Shown here one piece after another: positions 50,237 to 59,361 of a stretch of 64,000 nt of DNA. Where the stretch lies: positions 3,410,001-3,474,000 of the forward strand of contig NZ_AP025628.1 in the NCBI RefSeq assembly GCF_025999835.1. Reading direction: 5' to 3'. Position 1 is the first letter of the stretch. Each line of letters opens with the position of its first letter. The DNA comes from Caldinitratiruptor microaerophilus (GTDB lineage Bacteria > Bacillota > Sulfobacillia > Symbiobacteriales > ZC4RG38). Below the pieces are notes generated by a model that worked only from the letters and a program-made list of their open reading frames with translations, was not told the origin of the DNA and searched no databases. The position numbers were made by a program, and so were the translations under genes.

Positions 50237-51630
50237 TGCGGCAACAGCCTCCTCATGTTCGGGGATACGGCCGCCGGGGCATCCGCCCCGCTGTGGGGCG
50301 CAGCCGCTGCCGGGCGGGCCTCGGGGGACGACGGCGCCCAGGGCGGGCGCGGGTTCAGGCTCGCCAGCCAGGCGGCCAGGGCGCGCCGCTCCTCGTCGGT
50401 GCCGGCGAAGGGCGGCATGAAGCCCTTCAGCCGGTTCAGGTGGCGGAGCTGGAACTCGGTGAACTCCGGGGTCCAGCCGCGCACGAGCGCCCGGACCCCG
50501 TTGTACCCGTCGACGGTGTGGCAGGCCATGCACTGCAGCCGGAAGACTTCCTGGCCGCGGGCCAGCACGGCGTCGGGGGACGGCCCCGCCGGCACCGGCC
50601 GCGCCCACCGGGCGTAGCGCAGGATGCCGCGGCGGTCGATCTCGGCGACCTCCGCGGGCCGGATCCCGTTCACGTACATGTAGTCGTAGATGACGTAGGG
50701 CTTGCGGATCGCTTCCCGGACCCATTCCGAGGTGCCGGTGACCAGGAGGCCCAGGGTCACGAAGAGGAGGGCCAGGGGAAACGACACCCGGCCCGGCTCC
50801 CGGTACGGGCCCCAGTACGTGAAGAGCAGGATGAGCACGGACAGGACCAGGCTGGCCGCCATGAAGATCGTCACGGCGGCGGCGCCGCCCAGGAACTGTG
50901 CCCGGGCGGGCTCGGGCACCCGACTGAAGTACCACAGCCCCCCGAGCGGAAGGCCGATGAACGCCGGCCAGAGCCACATCGCCGAGTAGCGGACCACGCG
51001 GCGCCGGAGGCCGTCGTCCTTCAGGCGGGTCCCGGTCAGGAGCCCGAACAGCCCGGCCAGGGCCAGGGCCACCGAGGTCCGCATCACGAGCGAGGGCAGG
51101 GTCCCGGGGTTCCACCAGGCGTGCCAGACGTTGCCCGTGCGGGGCCAGGCCCCCGGCGTGAGCATGAAGGCGAGGATGCCGTTGATGAAGACGAGGCTGG
51201 AGTACGCCGCCACCGTGTAGAGCCAGCCCACGAGGAGGTGCATCCGGGGGCTCAGCCGGTCCCAGCCGTAGTAGTAGACCAGGGCGGTGGTGATCTCGAC
51301 GAAGAACGGCACGTACTCCATCGCCCAGATCCAGACGAAGAGGTGGATGAGCGAGGAGGTCGCCGGCGGCGTCACCGTGCCGACGGTGAACCAGATCCCG
51401 ACCCCGGTCACGGCTCCGAAGACGACCGTGAGCAGCACGAAGACGCGCGAAAAGCCCCGGACGAAGTCCAGGAGCGCCTGGTCACCTTCCCGGTAGGCCT
51501 TCCCCTCGGTGAGCACGAGGTACAGCCCGCCGCCCACCGCGAAGTGCGCGGTGTACACGTGCAGGATCGAGATGATCGCGATCAGCAGGCCGCCGCCGAG
51601 GACCGGCACTTCCAGGACCGGGTAGTTCAA
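50233..51630 (-). CDS. Cytochrome bd-superfamily-like membrane subunit fused to a C-terminal cytochrome c domain
   Basis: 465 residues from TTG 51630 behind AGGGGGGAG. Eight or nine helices. The first has His24 and His29 (ISILHVYTAHFAVGGGLYL), and helix 3 holds WIWAMEYVPFFVEIT with Glu residues like the CydA proton path. EWVREAIRKPYVIYDYMYV recalls the GRQPWxVY segment of CydA, although the canonical motif and Q-loop are missing. Residues 355-430 are a class I cytochrome c domain (C367-M-A-C370-H371, later GFMPPFAG with a possible Met ligand). It might accept electrons from a c-type cytochrome rather than quinol. Confidence 0.8.
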   Translation of the reverse strand: MNYPVLEVPVLGGGLLIAIISILHVYTAHFAVGGGLYLVLTEGKAYREGDQALLDFVRGFSRVFVLLTVVFGAVTGVGIWFTVGTVTPPATSSLIHLFVWIWAMEYVPFFVEITTALVYYYGWDRLSPRMHLLVGWLYTVAAYSSLVFINGILAFMLTPGAWPRTGNVWHAWWNPGTLPSLVMRTSVALALAGLFGLLTGTRLKDDGLRRRVVRYSAMWLWPAFIGLPLGGLWYFSRVPEPARAQFLGGAAAVTIFMAASLVLSVLILLFTYWGPYREPGRVSFPLALLFVTLGLLVTGTSEWVREAIRKPYVIYDYMYVNGIRPAEVAEIDRRGILRYARWARPVPAGPSPDAVLARGQEVFRLQCMACHTVDGYNGVRALVRGWTPEFTEFQLRHLNRLKGFMPPFAGTDEERRALAAWLASLNPRPPWAPSSPEARPAAAAPHSGADAPAAVSPNMRRLLPQ

Positions 51631-51695
51631 CCGGGGCTCCCCCCTGGCCGCCCGTAAGGGCTTCTCACCCCTACGATGCCAGGGAGGTTCACCCG

Positions 51696-53138
51696 TTATG
51701 CGCGCACGAACGCCAGCGCGGCCTCCGCCGCGCCCTCACCCGACCGGATGCAGTCCGGGATGCCGATGCCGTGGTACGCGCCGCCGGCCAGGAAGAGCCC
51801 GGGCAGCCGGGCGAGGGCGCCCTCGATCGCCGCCACCCGCTCGAGGTGCCCCAGCGTGTACTGGTGGATGCCATGCTCCCAGCGGTAGACGCGGGCGAAG
51901 ATGGGCTCCGCCGCGATCCCGGCGATCTCCTTCAGCTCCTGGCGGACGATCCGCACGACGTGGGCGTCGGGGGCCTGGACCAGGCCCCGGTCGCGGGGGC
52001 CGCCGAGGAAAGCGCGCAGGAGGAAGTGCTTGCCGTCGGGAGCCCGCCCCTCCCACTTGACCGAGCTGTACGTGACGCCCATGAGCCGGCGCCGCTCGAC
52101 CGCCGGCACGAGGAAGCCGAACCCCTCCAGGCCCGGCGGGAGATCGGCCCGGCGCCAGGCGAGCGACACCGTGATGGCCGGGGCCATGGGGATCTGGCCG
52201 ACCAGGCCGGCGATCTCCGGGTCGACCCCCTCCAGGAGGCGTGCCGTGTCCACCGACGGCGTCGCCAGGATCACCGCGTCCGCCTCCAGCCGCCCGCCAC
52301 CCTCGAGGAAGACGGCGTACGGCGCCCCGTCCCGGCCCGGGGCGATCTCCGACACGCCCCGGCCGAGGACCACCCGGCCGGGGTCGAGGCGCGCCGCCAC
52401 GCTGGCGGTGAGGTCGCCCATGCCGCCGCGAAAGCTCATGAAGTACGTGCGCGGCACCGGGAGGTCGCCGGCGCCGCCCCCCGGCGCTGCGGCCGCCGCC
52501 CGCCGCCGGGCCGCCAGCGCGGCCCGGATGAGGCTGCCGTGCTCCTCCTCCATCCTCACGAACCGTGGGAAGCTCGCCCGCACGCTCATGCGGGAAGGCT
52601 CGGAGGCGTGGATGCCGGCGACGAGCGGCTCGGCGATGCGTTCCAGGGCTTCCCGGCCCAGCCGGCGGACGACGAAGCTCTCCAGGCTCTCGTCCGCCCG
52701 GTCGCGCCGCGGCGGGATGAAGAGGTCCATCGCCATCCGCAGCTTGCCGGGCCAGGAGAGCAGGCCGGTGGCGACCATGGGCCAGAGGCGGGTCGGGACC
52801 ATCATGAGGAGCCCGTCCGGGAGCCGGTGAAGCCTCCCCCGGGAGTAGATGAACGTCCCCCGCTCGGATTCGTTGGTCGGCAGCAGCCGGCCGGCCGCCC
52901 CGACCCGGCGGGCCAGGTCGATCACCCCCGGCTTCTCGGACAGGAAGCTGTCCGGCCCCCCGTCGACGATGAAGTCGTCGACGACCTCCGTGACGATCTT
53001 CCCGCCCAGGCGGCTCTCGCGCTCGACCAGGGTCCAGTCGACGGCCAGGCCCGCCTCCCGGGCCCGCTCCTGCAGGCGGTAGGCGGCGGCGAGCCCCGTG
53101 ATCCCGCCGCCGACGACCACCACGTGCTTGCGACGCAC
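51696..53138 (-). CDS. hemY: Coproporphyrinogen/protoporphyrinogen oxidase HemY (CgoX)
   Basis: 480-residue FAD enzyme. N-terminal VVVGGGITGLAAAYRLQERA binds FAD, with GGKIVTEVVDDFIVDGGPDSFL characteristic of HemY (written here in two parts: GGKIVTEVV and DGGPDSFLSEKPG). C-terminal LPGLFLAGGAYHGIGIPDCI contacts the flavin. In Gram-positive bacteria this enzyme oxidises coproporphyrinogen III to coproporphyrin III. Starts immediately after the hemH stop codon, in the order hemE-hemH-hemY. Confidence 0.93.
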   Translation of the reverse strand: MRRKHVVVVGGGITGLAAAYRLQERAREAGLAVDWTLVERESRLGGKIVTEVVDDFIVDGGPDSFLSEKPGVIDLARRVGAAGRLLPTNESERGTFIYSRGRLHRLPDGLLMMVPTRLWPMVATGLLSWPGKLRMAMDLFIPPRRDRADESLESFVVRRLGREALERIAEPLVAGIHASEPSRMSVRASFPRFVRMEEEHGSLIRAALAARRRAAAAAPGGGAGDLPVPRTYFMSFRGGMGDLTASVAARLDPGRVVLGRGVSEIAPGRDGAPYAVFLEGGGRLEADAVILATPSVDTARLLEGVDPEIAGLVGQIPMAPAITVSLAWRRADLPPGLEGFGFLVPAVERRRLMGVTYSSVKWEGRAPDGKHFLLRAFLGGPRDRGLVQAPDAHVVRIVRQELKEIAGIAAEPIFARVYRWEHGIHQYTLGHLERVAAIEGALARLPGLFLAGGAYHGIGIPDCIRSGEGAAEAALAFVRA

Positions 53139-54074
53139 TTACCGCTTGCCCCCGAGAGCCGCCTCGGCCAGGTCCGCCAGGGCGGCGATGAACGTGGGCC
53201 GCGTGTTCGGGCAGGCCGTGCGGATGAACCGGAGCCCCAGCTCCTCGGCCTTGCGGCGGTGCACGACGTCGTTGTCGTACAGGGTCTCGAGGTGGTCCAC
53301 GGTGAAGCCGATGGGGTCGACCACCACCGTCCGCGCGCCGGCCCGGGCGAACTCCTCGAGGACCTCCTCGACCTCCGGGCCCAGCCACTCGCCCCCCGGC
53401 CCGCTCTTGCTCTGGTACGCCAGCCGCCAGTGATCGAGGCCGAGCCGCTCCGCCAGCGCGAGGGCCGTCGCCTCGAACTGCTGCGGGTAGGGGTCGCCCT
53501 TCTCGACGTACTCGACGGGAAGGCTGTGGGCAGAGAAGATCACGGGCACGCGGTCCCGCTCCTCCGCCGCCACCTGCGCCAGCGACTCCCGGAGGAGCTC
53601 CTCCAGGGCATCCAGGTAGCGGGGGTGGAGGTACCAGTCGGGGGCAAACACGATCTCCGCGCCCGCCCCCTGCTCCTCCACCGCCTTGCGCACCGTCGTC
53701 TCGTAGGCCGCGGTGCTGTGCTGCGAGCGGTACGGCGCCATCGTGATCGCCGCGATCCGGTGCGCGCCGCCGGCGATCAGGTCCCGCACCACCGCGGCGA
53801 GGTCGGGGTCGCTGAACTGGAACCCCGCCCGCACCGGAACGGGCCGGTTCCGGCGGGCGAGCTCGGCCTCGAGGGCTCTCGCCTGGGCCCGGGTCGTCTC
53901 GGGCAGGGGGGAACGGCCGCCGACCAGGCGGTAGCGGTCCACCACCGCCGCCAGCGCCGGTGGCGGGAGCTTGCGCCCGGTGAGGCGGGTGACGAAGCCC
54001 GGGACTTCGTCGAGCGACTCCGGGCCCCCGAAGGCCATGAGGAGCACCGCTTCCTGCGCGACCTGCTGCGGCAT
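53139..54074 (-). CDS. hemH: Ferrochelatase HemH (coproporphyrin ferrochelatase CpfC)
   Basis: 311 residues from ATG 54074 with GAGGAGG 6 bases upstream. VLLMAFGGPESLDEVPGFV at the N terminus, VPVIFSAHSLPVEYVEKGDP with the metal-coordinating His, and TVVVDPIGFTVDHLETLYD with the conserved Glu-containing segment are diagnostic. It inserts Fe2+ into coproporphyrin III in the Gram-positive pathway. No [2Fe-2S]-type C-terminal cysteine cluster is visible. Confidence 0.94.
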   Translation of the reverse strand: MPQQVAQEAVLLMAFGGPESLDEVPGFVTRLTGRKLPPPALAAVVDRYRLVGGRSPLPETTRAQARALEAELARRNRPVPVRAGFQFSDPDLAAVVRDLIAGGAHRIAAITMAPYRSQHSTAAYETTVRKAVEEQGAGAEIVFAPDWYLHPRYLDALEELLRESLAQVAAEERDRVPVIFSAHSLPVEYVEKGDPYPQQFEATALALAERLGLDHWRLAYQSKSGPGGEWLGPEVEEVLEEFARAGARTVVVDPIGFTVDHLETLYDNDVVHRRKAEELGLRFIRTACPNTRPTFIAALADLAEAALGGKR

Positions 54075-54132
54075 CCTGTGTCCTCCTCGTCGATCGCCGT
54101 TCTGCTCCGCTCCCGCCCGGGCCGGCGCGCGG

Positions 54133-55179
54133 TCAGGCCTCCCCGGCGGGCGCGCGGCTCAGCCGGTGGACGGCGTCCACTAGCACCTGCACGTGTTCCA
54201 CGGGTGTCTCCCTGTGGATCCCGTGCCCCAGGTTGAAGATGTGCCCCGGCCACCGTCCGGCGGCGTCCAGGATCCGCCGGACCCGGTCCTCGATCACCGC
54301 CGGGGGGGCGAAGAGGGTCATCGGGTCGAGGTTGCCCTGCACGGCGAACGCCGGCCCCAGGATCTGCCGGGCCTCGCCGATGTCGATCCGCCAGTCGAGC
54401 CCGATCACGTCCCCGCCCGCCTGGCGGATGAGCGGCAGCAGGGTCGACGCCCCGTGGGCGAAGTGGATCACCGGCACCCCTGCCGGCCGGAGGGCCTCGA
54501 TCACCCGCCGGGTGTGGGGCAGCACGAACTCCCGGTAGTCGTCGGGGCCGAGCGCCCCCGCCCAGGAGTCGAAGAGCTGCACCGCCTGCGCGCCGGCCCG
54601 GATCTGGGCCGTCAGGTAGCGGATCGTCACCTCGGCCAGCTTGGCCAGGAGCGCGTGCCACGTGGCGGGGTCAGACCACATGAGTGCCTTGGTGAGGCGG
54701 AACTCCCGGGAGCTGCCGCCCTCGATCATGTAGCTCGCCAGCGTGAACGGCGCCCCGGCGAAGCCGATGAGCGGCACCCGTCCGGCAAGCTCGGCCCGCA
54801 CGAGGCGGATCGCCTCCAGGACGTAGGGCACGTCCGCCTCCGGCTCGATCACCCGCAGCCGCGACACGTCCCCCGCCGAGCGGATCGGGCTGCGGATCAC
54901 CGGCCCGTCCCCCTCGCCGAAGGCGAGGTCGATCCCCATCCCCTCCAGCGGCAGCAGGATGTCCGCGAAGAGGATGGCGGCGTCGACCTCGAACCGCTCC
55001 ACCGGCTGCAGCGTGACCCGGGCCGCCAGCTCCGGGGTCTTGCACAGCGTCAGGAACGGGTACCTGGCCCGCAGCTGCCGGTACTCTTCCATGTACCGGC
55101 CCGCCTGGCGCATGAGCCAGACCGGCGTGGCATCCACCGGCTCCCGCCGGCAGGCCTTGAGAAAGCGGTCGCTGCGCAT
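54133..55179 (-). CDS. hemE: Uroporphyrinogen decarboxylase HemE
   Basis: 348 residues from ATG 55179, preceded by GAGGTCAGG; the frame upstream to 55230 is not needed. TPVWLMRQAGRYMEEYRQLR holds the conserved Arg pair, then AAILFADILLPLEGMGIDL with the catalytic Asp, and GHIFNLGHGIHRETPVEHVQ near the end. It decarboxylates uroporphyrinogen III to coproporphyrinogen III. First gene of the heme operon; a TAAGAT hexamer upstream on the minus strand may be its -10. Confidence 0.95.
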   Translation of the reverse strand: MRSDRFLKACRREPVDATPVWLMRQAGRYMEEYRQLRARYPFLTLCKTPELAARVTLQPVERFEVDAAILFADILLPLEGMGIDLAFGEGDGPVIRSPIRSAGDVSRLRVIEPEADVPYVLEAIRLVRAELAGRVPLIGFAGAPFTLASYMIEGGSSREFRLTKALMWSDPATWHALLAKLAEVTIRYLTAQIRAGAQAVQLFDSWAGALGPDDYREFVLPHTRRVIEALRPAGVPVIHFAHGASTLLPLIRQAGGDVIGLDWRIDIGEARQILGPAFAVQGNLDPMTLFAPPAVIEDRVRRILDAAGRWPGHIFNLGHGIHRETPVEHVQVLVDAVHRLSRAPAGEA

Positions 55180-55256
55180 CGCCTGACCTCGCTTGGCCAC
55201 CCCCGCGGGGAGGAGTAGCCTGTCCCTCATCCAACCATCTTACCATGTTGAGGGCC

Positions 55257-55295
55257 GTCCGGCCGGTGCGATGTGACGGGGCGCACCGGCCGGAC
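55257..55295. repeat. 14-bp inverted repeat between hemE and ldh
   Basis: GTCCGGCCGGTGCG (55257-55270) and CGCACCGGCCGGAC (55282-55295) are perfectly complementary with an 11-base spacer. The right arm ends 3 bp before the GGGGAGG ribosome binding site of ldh. It may be an operator for both divergent genes or a leader hairpin of ldh. Confidence 0.7.
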
Positions 55296-55313
55296 CACGG
55301 GGAGGTCGATCGC

Positions 55314-56279
55314 ATGGGGGACCAGCGGCACCGGATCGTCATCGTCGGCACGGGGCTGGTGGGCTCGACCTTCGCCTATACGCTCCTCCTCCGGGAGCTG
55401 GCCGAGGAGATCGTCCTGATCGACAAGAACCGGGCCAAGGCCGAGGGCGACGCCCTCGACCTGAACCACGGCATCCCTCTGGCCCGGCCGGCCCGCATCT
55501 GGGCCGGCGACTACCCCGACTGCGCCGGGGCGGACATCGTCGTCATCGCCGCCGGGGTGGCGCAGCGGCCCGGAGAGACGCGGATCGACCTCCTGCGCCG
55601 CAACGTCGACGTGCTCCGGGAGGTCCTCGGCCACGTCGTGCGCCACACCGAGCGGGCGATCCTGCTGGTGGCGACCAACCCCGTCGACGTCCTCAGCTAC
55701 GCCGCCTGGAAGCTCTCCGGCTTCCCGCCTGAGCGGGTGATCGGCTCAGGGACGCTCCTCGACTCGGCCCGCTTCCGGTACATGATCGGCACCCGCCTGG
55801 GGGTCGACCCCCGCAGCGTGCACGCGTACATCGTGGGCGAGCACGGGGACACCGAGGTGCCCGTGTGGAGCCTTGCCACCGTGGGCGGGGTGCCGGTGGC
55901 GGCGCAGACGGCCCGCGACGGTACCGCCGGCCTCCCGGGCGGCGGCCTCGGCCCGGAGGAACGGGAGGCCGTCTTCGTCTCCGTGCGGGACGCCGCCTAC
56001 CACATCATCGCGGCGAAGGGCGCGACCTACTACGCCATCGCCCTGGCCCTGGAGCGCATCTGCCGGTCGATCCTCCGGGACGAGCGCTCCGTCCTCACCG
56101 TCTCGACCCTTGTGCGGGGCGAGTACGGCATCGACGACGTGTACCTCGGCCTCCCGGCGATCGTCGGCCGGGCCGGGGTGGAGGGACGGGTCCACCTGCC
56201 GCTCGCCGAGGACGAGGTGGCGGCCCTGCGGCGCTCCGCCGAGACCCTGAAGGGGCTCATCCGCTCGCTGGCGCTATGA
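55314..56279 (+). CDS. ldh: L-lactate dehydrogenase
   Basis: 321 residues from ATG 55314 with GGGGAGGT 8 bases upstream. NAD motif IVGTGLVGSTFAYTLLLREL, substrate loop Gln-Arg in GVAQRPGETR (Gln/Arg favour pyruvate/lactate over malate), VATNPVDVLSY and the catalytic His177 in VGEHGDTEVPVWS. Converts pyruvate and NADH to lactate. Divergent from hemE; the intergenic inverted repeat could link its expression to respiration, but no Rex-type site was seen. Confidence 0.94.
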   Translation: MGDQRHRIVIVGTGLVGSTFAYTLLLRELAEEIVLIDKNRAKAEGDALDLNHGIPLARPARIWAGDYPDCAGADIVVIAAGVAQRPGETRIDLLRRNVDVLREVLGHVVRHTERAILLVATNPVDVLSYAAWKLSGFPPERVIGSGTLLDSARFRYMIGTRLGVDPRSVHAYIVGEHGDTEVPVWSLATVGGVPVAAQTARDGTAGLPGGGLGPEEREAVFVSVRDAAYHIIAAKGATYYAIALALERICRSILRDERSVLTVSTLVRGEYGIDDVYLGLPAIVGRAGVEGRVHLPLAEDEVAALRRSAETLKGLIRSLAL

Positions 56280-56453
56280 GGGCGCCCAGGCGCCGGGCCG
56301 GCGCGGGTCTGAATGCACTTTGGCCGGAGCGGCCGAACTCTGGCTGCCACGCGGCCAGGAAAGAGCGGCGTTCGTAATTCCTTCACATTCGTCGGTTACA
56401 ATGCGACGTTACATGCAGCATGGGGGGCACCCACCCCCCGGAGGTGACGACCG

Positions 56454-57242
56454 ATGCGCCCCATCCTCTTCACGATCGGCGACTTCCCCGTCCGCTCGTA
56501 CGGGGTTTCCATCGCGGCGGCCGCCCTGATCGCCCTGTGGATCGCCGGTCGGATCGCCCGCTGGCGCGGCCGGCCGTGGGCTCACCAGATCGAGGATTTC
56601 TTCCTGTACGCCCTCGTCGCCGGCGTCGCCGGCGCGAGGCTGTGGGAGGTGGCCTTCAGCTGGGAGAACTACCGCGGCGATCCCGCCGAGATGCTGGCAC
56701 TCTGGCACGGCGGCCTGTCGATCCAGGGCGCGGTCCTGGGCGGGGTCCTGGCGGCCGTGTGGTTCACGCGGACGCGGCGGATCGACCTGTGGGACTTCCT
56801 CGACACGGTGGCGCCGGCGGCGGTGCTGGCCCAGGGTCTCGGCCGGCTCACCGCCTGCGTCCTGAACGGTGACGCCTACGGGCGGCCGACCGGCACGTGG
56901 TTCGGCATCGTCTACCCGCCCGGGACCCCGGCCTACGCAGCGTTCGGCGCCCAGCCGCTCTGGCCGGCGGAGATCTTCGAGGGCCTCTGGGACCTGGCGA
57001 TCTTCGCGGTGCTCGTGCGGCTGCTGGACCGCCCCCTGCCCCGGGGCACGGTGGTGCTCCTGTACGCGATCCTGTACTCTGCCGGCCGGTTCAGCCTCGA
57101 GTTCCTGCGGGGCGACAGCCTGATGATCGGCGGCTTCAAGGCGGCCCAGCTCGCCAGCCTCGCCACGATCGCGGTCGCCGGCACGATCCTGGCGGTCCGG
57201 ACGCGGCAGGCCCGGCGGCTCACGACCGGGCAGTCGGCGTGA
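56454..57242 (+). CDS. lgt: Prolipoprotein diacylglyceryl transferase Lgt
   Basis: 262 residues, seven helices. RSYGVSIAAAALIALWIAGR begins the protein; WHGGLSIQGAVLGG carries the conserved His, and GQGLGRLTACVLNGDAYGRP-like text (here LAQGLGRLTACVLNGDAYG) is a variant of the Lgt signature, normally GRIGNFINGE.YG. RFSLEFLRGDS carries the C-terminal essential Arg. It transfers diacylglycerol to lipobox cysteines such as that of TupA. ATG follows GGAGGTGACG. A TACAAT hexamer at 56397-56402 could be a -10. Confidence 0.93.
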   Translation: MRPILFTIGDFPVRSYGVSIAAAALIALWIAGRIARWRGRPWAHQIEDFFLYALVAGVAGARLWEVAFSWENYRGDPAEMLALWHGGLSIQGAVLGGVLAAVWFTRTRRIDLWDFLDTVAPAAVLAQGLGRLTACVLNGDAYGRPTGTWFGIVYPPGTPAYAAFGAQPLWPAEIFEGLWDLAIFAVLVRLLDRPLPRGTVVLLYAILYSAGRFSLEFLRGDSLMIGGFKAAQLASLATIAVAGTILAVRTRQARRLTTGQSA

Positions 57243-57375
57243 GACTGGCCGGACGGCGCGCCCGGATACTCGCTGCTCCGGCTTCCCTCCTCCCGGAGAT
57301 GCGGTACACTTGAGCCGTGCCGGAGCGTTGGGGCTGCTGAGGGTCCCACCTCGGGCGCGAAAGGGGAGGGGACTC

Positions 57376-57816
57376 GTGGGCGAACCGGAGCTCCCGCAGG
57401 TATTCCTGCCGGAAGGCGGCCTGAGCGTCCGGGCCCCCGACGGCCGGTCGCTCGTCTTCCTGCGCGTGCCCCAGCTCGAGGTGGAGCTCAAGCAGGTCCT
57501 CGCCGGGCAGCCCGACGAGTTCACCTACCGGTGGGCCTACCACCCCGGCTACCGCCTGCACGTGCTCTTCGTGTACTGGCCGGTCCAGGGCGGCATCCAG
57601 ATCGGCGTCGGCATCCCGGAAGGCCCGGGCGACGGCATCCTGGCGGCGATGGAAGGCGAGTCGGACATCTACCTTACCCTCGAACCCCTGCCGGAGCACC
57701 AGGAGACGTTCGAAGGGGAGGACCTGGGGAAAGTCGTCGCCGGGATGACCGTGCCGCTGGCAGGGGTGCGATTCAGCCGGAGGTTCGGCGGTTCCGCCGG
57801 CGGGGAAAGTTCCTGA
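57376..57816 (+). CDS. Hypothetical protein, 146 residues
   Basis: GTG 57376 follows AAGGGGAGGGGA. The protein is soluble, acidic and mostly beta-strand in character (LEVELKQVLAGQPDEFTYRW, then YHPGYRLHVLFVYWPVQGG and IQIGVGIPEGPGDGILAAM). No family or catalytic motif is recognised. A strong terminator follows, so it is either monocistronic or the end of an lgt operon 133 bp upstream. Confidence 0.75.
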   Translation: MGEPELPQVFLPEGGLSVRAPDGRSLVFLRVPQLEVELKQVLAGQPDEFTYRWAYHPGYRLHVLFVYWPVQGGIQIGVGIPEGPGDGILAAMEGESDIYLTLEPLPEHQETFEGEDLGKVVAGMTVPLAGVRFSRRFGGSAGGESS

Positions 57817-57835
57817 ACCCTGTGGCGAGGAGAGG

Positions 57836-57872
57836 ACCCGGCACCTGTCCCGAAGACAGGTGCCGGGTTTTT
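57836..57872 (+). terminator. Rho-independent terminator
   Basis: A perfect 14-bp stem ACCCGGCACCTGTC (57836-57849) / GACAGGTGCCGGGT (57855-57868) with a CCGAA loop runs into five T (57868-57872). The clearest intrinsic terminator of the window; it ends the plus-strand transcript and faces the convergent atoE gene. Confidence 0.9.
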
Positions 57873-57916
57873 CACCCTTCCACCGACGCGGGAACTGCTT
57901 CCCCCGCTGCGGGCCG

Positions 57917-59317
57917 TCACCGGAAGAACAGCGGCGCGGCCAAGAATGCTACGGACGTGAGCACCGCGTAGACCAGGAAGATCACCACCGCGAAGCCCAT
58001 GATGTCCCGGAACCGGAGTTTGGCCACGCTGAGAAGCGGAATCGCCCAGAAGGGCTGGATGATGTCGGTCATCATGTCTCCCCACGCGTAGGACAGGACG
58101 GTCAGGGCGTTGGGGACGCCGAGCTGGGCGCCTGCCTTCATGATGTAAGGCGCCTCGATCGCCCACTTGGATCCACCCGACGGCACGATGTAGTTCAGCA
58201 GTCCGCTGTACCAGTAGACGATCGCCGGATACGTCTCCTTCGTCGCGAACGACACAAACCAGTTGCCGATTTGGTCGGACAGGCCCGAGTATTGAACGAT
58301 GCCAAAGATTCCGGCATAGAAGGGGAACTGCAAGACGACCCCCCACACGTACCTCCCGGCTTCCTCCGCCGCCTTCAGGAGCGATGCAGGCCGTGAGTGC
58401 AGCAGGATCCCCAGCGTCAAGAAGATGAAGTTGACCACGTTGATGTTGATGGCTGCCAGGCCCTTGCCCCGGAAGTAGAGCAGCAGATAGGCGATGCCTG
58501 CCAGTCCGATGAGCCAGTTCACGAGCGGGCTGTACTCGAGGGCTGTGGCCGGGGTGTATTCGGTTCTCGCAGGCGGCGTGAACTCCTCCATCTCCGCCAA
58601 AACGGCCGGATCGACGGTGACCGTCTCGTCGCGGCCGGGATGGAGCGCGGGCGTGAGCAGCGCCATCGCCACGATGACGATGAGGACCAGGACGAGGTTG
58701 AACGGGTGGAAGATGGTCTGCGTCACGGGGATGATGCCGATGTCTTTCTCCAGGAAGTGCTTGGGCGTCGCGACGAGGAGGGGGGCGGACGCTGACAGAC
58801 CGGCGTGCCACGTGGTCCCGAGGCCCAGGTACGCGGCGGCGACCAGGAGCCGATAGTCCACGTTTCGCACCCGCTTCGCAAGGAAGCGGACGAACACGGC
58901 CGAGCCGACGATCGAGAACCCCCAGTTGACGAGGCCGAGGGCCATCGACACGACGGCCATGAGCGCGACCGCCCCTCGGGGAGTGCGGGCGAGTGCCGCG
59001 AGCCGGTCCAGCAAACGCGAGACCGGCGGCGCCACGGCGACCACGTACCCGGTGAAGATGATGAGCGACATCTGCATCGAGAAGCTGAGGAGTTCCCAGA
59101 ACCCCCGGCCCCAGAACTCCACCAGTTGCGGGAGCGTGGAGGGGGTGAACGTGAGCGCAAGGACCGAGGCCAGCACGGTCAGTAGAATCGCCAGCACGTA
59201 CGCGTCCGGTACCCATCGTGTGGACCAGCGGGTTGCCGCCGTCGCCAGGGTCGCCACGAAGGGAATCCGCTCCGGCTGCGCGGCGGCCGTCCATCCGGCG
59301 TGACGCTCTTCCTGCAT
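57917..59317 (-). CDS. atoE: Short-chain fatty acid transporter AtoE-like
   Basis: 466 residues with about twelve helices. GFWELLSFSMQMSLIIFTGY, LVNWGFSIVGSAVFVRFLAK, GTTWHAGLSASAPLLVATP and LLNYIVPSGGSKWAIEAPYI are the strongly conserved blocks of the AtoE (short-chain fatty acid permease) family, length 440-470. It should import acetoacetate, butyrate or similar acids. It follows the acyl-CoA synthetase gene by 44 bp in the same direction, and the AtoSC-like regulators lie just upstream. Confidence 0.93.
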   Translation of the reverse strand: MQEERHAGWTAAAQPERIPFVATLATAATRWSTRWVPDAYVLAILLTVLASVLALTFTPSTLPQLVEFWGRGFWELLSFSMQMSLIIFTGYVVAVAPPVSRLLDRLAALARTPRGAVALMAVVSMALGLVNWGFSIVGSAVFVRFLAKRVRNVDYRLLVAAAYLGLGTTWHAGLSASAPLLVATPKHFLEKDIGIIPVTQTIFHPFNLVLVLIVIVAMALLTPALHPGRDETVTVDPAVLAEMEEFTPPARTEYTPATALEYSPLVNWLIGLAGIAYLLLYFRGKGLAAININVVNFIFLTLGILLHSRPASLLKAAEEAGRYVWGVVLQFPFYAGIFGIVQYSGLSDQIGNWFVSFATKETYPAIVYWYSGLLNYIVPSGGSKWAIEAPYIMKAGAQLGVPNALTVLSYAWGDMMTDIIQPFWAIPLLSVAKLRFRDIMGFAVVIFLVYAVLTSVAFLAAPLFFR

Positions 59318-59361
59318 TCCAGCCAGCGCCTCCTTTTACTCGAGAGTGGCCTCCACCGGGC

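Noticed and set aside
55180-55313. Rex operator (TTGTGAA-N4-TTCACAA) for ldh
   Set aside because: No half-site is present; only the GC-rich 14-bp inverted repeat was found.
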